Assembly (NCBI GenBank): GCA_021307345.1
Contig: CP089930.1
Coordinates: 1,178,001-1,242,000 of the forward strand
Source of the DNA: Escherichia coli
GTDB taxonomy: Bacteria > Pseudomonadota > Gammaproteobacteria > Enterobacterales > Enterobacteriaceae
Direction: 5' to 3'
DNA length: 64,000 nt
The position numbers were made by a program, and so were the translations under genes. Positions within the stretch are counted from its first letter, which is position 1; each line of letters begins with the position of its first letter. The notes under the pieces are model-generated. The model searched no databases, was not told the origin of the DNA, and was given only the letters and a program-made list of their open reading frames with translations. This document shows positions 60,387 to 64,000 of this stretch, in pieces.

Positions 60387-61847
60387 TTACAGTGCAGCCA
60401 CGCATTCGCGCGCGCCGCGCTCGCACAGTTGCTGATATGCCGCTGTCACTGCGCCAACAAAGTCGGCATTCTGCGGCAGATCATCTGCAAAAATACCGCT
60501 CAGGCTCAACAGGGCTTTTACGCGTTCTGCTCCCTGATATTGCGCGTTGATCTTCTGGAATTCAGCCAGCATCGGGTCAACTACGTCGATGGCGTTGCCT
60601 TGCTCATCCACACCCTGGGTGTAACGCATCCAGCCCGCCACGCCGAGCGCCAGGTGACGCCAGCTACCGCCGTTTTGCAGATGCAGACGCACCGGGTCCA
60701 GCAGACGCTGCGGTAACTTCTGGCTGCCGTCCATCGCAATCTGCCAGGTGCGGTGACGCAGAGACGGGTTGCTGAAACGCTCGATCAGCAGCGTCGCATA
60801 GGCGTTCAGGTCAGTCCCTTCCGGCATCGACAGCGTTGGCGCTTGTTCATGCATCATCAGGGCAAAGGCGGCTTTGCGATAATCCGGGTTAGTCATGGTA
60901 TCAGCAATGGTTTCATAGCCACCGAGGTAACCAAGGTACGCCAGGAAAGAGTGGCTGCCGTTGAGCATACGCAGTTTCATCATTTCGAATGGTACAACGT
61001 CCGAAACGAACTGTGCGCCCACTTTATCCCAGTCCGGGCGACCATTAACGAAGTTATCTTCAATCACCCACTGGCGGAACGGTTCGCAGGCAATGGCGCA
61101 CGGGTCGTAAACGCCCAGTTGATCAGCAATTTCCTGTAAGGTTTCTGGCGTCGCCGCCGGAACGATGCGGTCAACCATAGTGCAGGGGAAGGTGACATTT
61201 TCTTCAATCCATGCCGCCAGCTGTGGGTCGCGCGCCTGAGCCAGCCCCAGAACGGCAACTTTCGCCACATGACCATTTTCACGCACGTTGTCGCAGGACA
61301 TCACGGTAAACGCTTTCAGCCCTTTTTCACGACGCAGGCGCAGAGCTTCAACGATGTAACCAATCGCGGACTTCGGCGCGGTCGGATTTTCCAGGTCGTG
61401 CTTGATCAGCGGGTTATTGAGATCCAACTGACCGCTTGCCGCATCGGCGCAGTAACCTTTTTCCGTGACCGTCAGAGAGACAATCGCTGTTTGCGGACGC
61501 GCCATTGCGTTGAGAATACCTTCGCAACCGTCGATTTCCGGATGCAGAGCTTCTTTCATCGAACCGATAATTTTCAGCTCGGTGCTTTCCGCGCCTTTTT
61601 CCGCCACGGTGTACAGCAGTTGCTGTTTTTTCAGGTTTTCGATCAGCACGCGGTCGTTACCTGGCATCAGGTTAACTTCGCAGATACCCCAGTCGCTGTC
61701 GGTGCTTTCCAGCAGATGATGGGTGTACAGCGCCTGGTGCGCGCGGTGAAACGCCCCGCAACCGAGATGCACAATGCGTGATTCCAGACGAGAATGATCC
61801 CATGACGGGCGGGCAACCGGCAGATTGCTGTCAACAATAGTAGTCAT
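60387..61847 (-). CDS. uxuB: D-mannonate oxidoreductase (fructuronate reductase) UxuB
   Basis: UxuB reduces D-fructuronate to D-mannonate with NADH. It has 486 residues in the polyol-specific long-chain dehydrogenase family. The N-terminal Rossmann part contains IVHLGCGAFHRAHQALYTHH (about 26-45). The catalytic-lysine region is EMMKLRMLNGSHSFLAYLG, with the family LRMLN-H pattern, near 290-310. The C-terminal helical domain is intact. It follows uxuA after an 80-bp gap with a hairpin. Confidence 0.97.
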   Translation of the reverse strand: MTTIVDSNLPVARPSWDHSRLESRIVHLGCGAFHRAHQALYTHHLLESTDSDWGICEVNLMPGNDRVLIENLKKQQLLYTVAEKGAESTELKIIGSMKEALHPEIDGCEGILNAMARPQTAIVSLTVTEKGYCADAASGQLDLNNPLIKHDLENPTAPKSAIGYIVEALRLRREKGLKAFTVMSCDNVRENGHVAKVAVLGLAQARDPQLAAWIEENVTFPCTMVDRIVPAATPETLQEIADQLGVYDPCAIACEPFRQWVIEDNFVNGRPDWDKVGAQFVSDVVPFEMMKLRMLNGSHSFLAYLGYLGGYETIADTMTNPDYRKAAFALMMHEQAPTLSMPEGTDLNAYATLLIERFSNPSLRHRTWQIAMDGSQKLPQRLLDPVRLHLQNGGSWRHLALGVAGWMRYTQGVDEQGNAIDVVDPMLAEFQKINAQYQGAERVKALLSLSGIFADDLPQNADFVGAVTAAYQQLCERGARECVAAL

Positions 61848-61896
61848 CGTAAACTCCAGAATCCGTCTTCAGAGAGTGACGGCAAGGAAGAAGGAA

Positions 61897-61921
61897 CCGG
61901 CACGGCGCGCAGCCATGCCGG
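61897..61921 (-). promoter_or_regulatory. Hairpin between uxuA and uxuB
   Basis: CCGGCA and TGCCGG flank a 13-base loop that contains a GC-rich inner repeat (GGCGCGCAGCC). There is no U-run. It may stabilise the uxuA part of the message relative to uxuB. Confidence 0.6.
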
Positions 61922-61927
61922 TGGATA

Positions 61928-63112
61928 TTAACGGCTAAAGAAAGCGCGCTGGATCGCCAGTTCGACACCGCGAACTTCGGCCAGGCCTTTCAGACGACCA
62001 ATCGCGGAGTAACCTGGGTTGGTTTTCTTCTTCAGGTCGTCCAGCATCTGATGACCGTGGTCCGGACGCATCGGGATCAGGTCTTCTTTGCCTTCCGCTT
62101 TACGACGGTGTTCTTCTTCAACAATCGCTTTCACCACTTCGTACATATCAACGTCACCGTTCAGGTGCGCCGCTTCGTGGAAGGTTTTCGGGTTATCTTC
62201 ACGCATGGTGGAGCGCAGATGGGTAAAGTAAATACGCGGACCGAACTGCTTGATCATATCAACCAGATCGTTGTCAGCACGCACGCCGTAAGAACCGGTG
62301 CACATGGTGAAACCGTTCGCCATGCTGTTTACGGTATCAACCATCCACTGCATATCTTCAATGGTGGAAACAATGCGCGGCAGGCCGAGGATCGGGCGCG
62401 GCGGATCGTCCGGGTGAACAGCCATACGCACGCCAACTTCTTCGGCAACCGGAATAATGGCTTTCAGGAAGACCGCAAAGTTTTCGCGCAGCTTCGCTTT
62501 GTCGATATCTTTGTACAGCTCCAGGTGCTTACGGAACTGGTCGAGGGTGTAGCCTTCTTCCGCGCCCGGCAGACCAGCAATGATGTTACGGGTCAGACGC
62601 GCTTTGTCTTCGTCGCTCATAGTGGCGAAGCGTTCAGCAGCCTGAGCAATTTCTTCTTCGGTGTAATCCGCTTCCGCGCCTGGACGCTTCAGGATATGCA
62701 TTTCGAATGCAGCGAATTCGATCTGGTCGAAGCGCAGAGCTTTGGAGCCGTCTGGCAGCACGTATTCGAGGTCAGTACGGGTCCAGTCGAGCACAGGCAT
62801 GAAGTTGTAGCACACAGTGCGAATACCGCACTGCGCAAGGTTGCGCAGGGTCTGCTGATAGTTAGCGATCCACTGCTCATAGTTGCCGGTATGGGTTTTG
62901 ATATCTTCGTGAATTGGCACGCTTTCTACGACAGACCACACCAGGCCAGCATCTTCAACGATAGCCTTGCGTTTGAGGATCTCTTCTACGGACCATACTT
63001 CGCCGTTCGGGATATGGTGCAGCGCGGTAACCACGCCAGTTGCGCCCGCCTGACGGACATCAGCTAAAGAAACCGGATCGTTTGGGCCGTACCAGCGCCA
63101 GGTCTGTTCCAT
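61928..63112 (-). CDS. uxuA: Mannonate dehydratase UxuA
   Basis: UxuA dehydrates D-mannonate to 2-keto-3-deoxygluconate, which enters the Entner-Doudoroff route. It has 394 residues as a TIM barrel of the xylose-isomerase type with Fe or Mn. Metal-binding residues appear in [29 protein letters not shown] and [10 protein letters not shown]. It is the first gene of uxuAB and is divergent from gntP, with UxuR-type palindromes between them. Confidence 0.97.
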
Positions 63113-63451
63113 GATTTTTCCTCTTTCACATAGTGGGTTCCACAGCGAAGAGACGCGGAACCCCGGAGTTGTTTAGGTATCCGGATGAACAACCAGACCA
63201 CAGCCGTGGCGTCGCACCGGATGAGATGGCGTATAAGTTCTACCTTTTGGTAAGACATGTCAACCCAGATTCTAAAATTGGTTAACCACATCACAAGAAA
63301 TCTACTCTCCCGCCGATTGTTGCAAATTACAGCAAAGGGTAAACAACGGTTATTGATCAGGGTATGTGATATTCATCGCAAAAATGGTTGACCAATTTAC
63401 ATAACATGTCGCCCAAAATAACAATGGCTCAACCAGGTAAGGTAAAACGTT
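63113..63451. promoter_or_regulatory. Divergent uxuA/gntP regulatory region with UxuR operators
   Basis: Within 339 bp lie two UxuR/ExuR-like palindromes: TGGTTAACCA at 63279-63288, in the context AAATTGGTTAACCACAT, and TGGTTGACCA at 63385-63394, in the context AAATGGTTGACCAATTT. They start 106 bp apart. The first is placed for uxuA and the second for gntP. UxuR control of both operons is established. CRP sites are expected but I did not pin one down. Confidence 0.82.
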
Positions 63452-64000
63452 ATGCATGTGCTTAACATTCTTTGGGTCGTCTTCGGTATCGGCCTGATGC
63501 TGGTACTGAATTTGAGGTTCAAGATCAACTCGATGGTAGCTTTGTTGGTGGCGGCGCTGTCCGTCGGGATGCTGGCGGGCATGGATTTGATGTCGCTGCT
63601 GCACACCATGAAAGCGGGCTTCGGCAACACGCTGGGGGAACTGGCTATCATCGTGGTATTCGGTGCGGTCATCGGTAAATTGATGGTCGACTCCGGCGCT
63701 GCTCACCAGATAGCGCATACGCTGCTGGCACGTCTCGGTCTGCGCTATGTACAGCTATCGGTGATTATCATCGGCTTGATTTTCGGTCTGGCGATGTTCT
63801 ATGAAGTAGCCTTTATCATGTTAGCGCCGCTGGTTATTGTTATTGCCGCCGAAGCTAAAATTCCGTTCCTGAAACTGGCGATCCCGGCAGTAGCAGCTGC
63901 CACTACCGCACATTCATTGTTCCCACCGCAGCCGGGTCCGGTGGCGCTGGTGAACGCTTATGGCGCGGATATGGGGATGGTTTATATCTATGGCGTACTG
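63452..64000 (+). CDS. gntP: Fructuronate transporter GntP (cut by window edge)
   Basis: GntP is a Gnt-family proton symporter, shown in E. coli to import D-fructuronate and able to carry gluconate. The window has the first 183 residues of about 447. Hydrophobic helices start at residue 3 ([16 protein letters not shown]). The family segment [20 protein letters not shown] is at about 152-171. AGGTAAGG lies upstream of the ATG. Its position beside uxuA, under UxuR, fits delivery of the UxuB substrate. Confidence 0.96.
   Translation, partial: MHVLNILWVVFGIGLMLVLNLRFKINSMVALLVAALSVGMLAGMDLMSLLHTMKAGFGNTLGELAIIVVFGAVIGKLMVDSGAAHQIAHTLLARLGLRYVQLSVIIIGLIFGLAMFYEVAFIMLAPLVIVIAAEAKIPFLKLAIPAVAAATTAHSLFPPQPGPVALVNAYGADMGMVYIYGVL

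Overview
The window is chromosomal DNA of an Escherichia coli-like enterobacterium. Gene order follows, in reverse, the last map minute of the E. coli chromosome, from slt-ettA-nadR through the deo operon, prfC, the leuQPV tRNAs, dnaTC, opgB, tsr, btsT, the hsd 'immigration control region', yjiN, iadA and uxuRBA to gntP. Most core proteins look nearly identical to the K-12 versions as I remember them. All comparisons with K-12 below rest on memory, not on a search. Several K-12 loci are absent (yjjJ, mrr, mcrBC, symE, mdtM, yjiL, yjiH, kptA, hypT, yjiC) and two survive only as fragments (yjiM, yjiG). This is therefore a non-K-12 lineage, but I cannot assign a phylogroup, and a cryptic Escherichia clade is not excluded.

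Layout. 1-8.3 kb: slt (partial), ettA, nadR-radA-serB on the minus strand, then ytjB, lplA and a small XRE-type regulator where K-12 has yjjJ. 8.4-13.1 kb: the deoCABD nucleoside-catabolic operon (minus strand) with CRP/CytR sites and three DeoR operators, two of them inside yjjI. 13.1-15.5 kb: yjjI-yjjW, a glycyl-radical enzyme and its activase. 15.6-23.3 kb: yjjV, yjjU, ytjA, osmY, prfC, yjjG, rimI, holD and the divergent rsmC. 23.5-23.9 kb: three tandem tRNA-Leu(CAG) genes behind one stringent-type promoter. 23.9-32.8 kb: yjjZ/fhuF (Fur-controlled), bglJ-yjjQ, yjjP-yjjB, dnaT-dnaC, yjjA, opgB. 32.9-36.6 kb: the L-galactonate genes lgoD, lgoR and lgoT. 36.6-42.2 kb: tsr, btsT, yjiX, yjiA.

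42.2-50 kb is the variable restriction island. It holds a truncated DUF262 (GmrSD-type) fragment, a type I restriction-modification operon hsdM-hsdS-hsdR with a long HsdM and a half-length, single-TRD HsdS, and an AT-rich orphan membrane protein. The HsdS frame ends in a TGA after which the same frame continues for 15 codons to a second stop that overlaps the hsdR start. This looks like a recent nonsense change. 50-59 kb: yjiS, yjiR, an intact rpnD with an internal ribosome-binding site and start, yjiN, the yjiM scar, yjiK, yjiJ, the yjiG scar, iadA, iraD and its leader peptide idlP. 59.3-64 kb: uxuR, uxuB, uxuA and gntP (partial), the fructuronate/mannonate branch of hexuronate catabolism.

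Non-coding DNA is typical of E. coli: REP/BIME and boxC-type palindromes sit between convergent or co-directional genes, and there are many intrinsic terminators. I found no insertion sequence, prophage, integrase or CRISPR array. The points most worth following up are the half-length HsdS with its lost tail, the orphan membrane protein with an RHH-like tail, and the gene-within-gene layout of rpnD.
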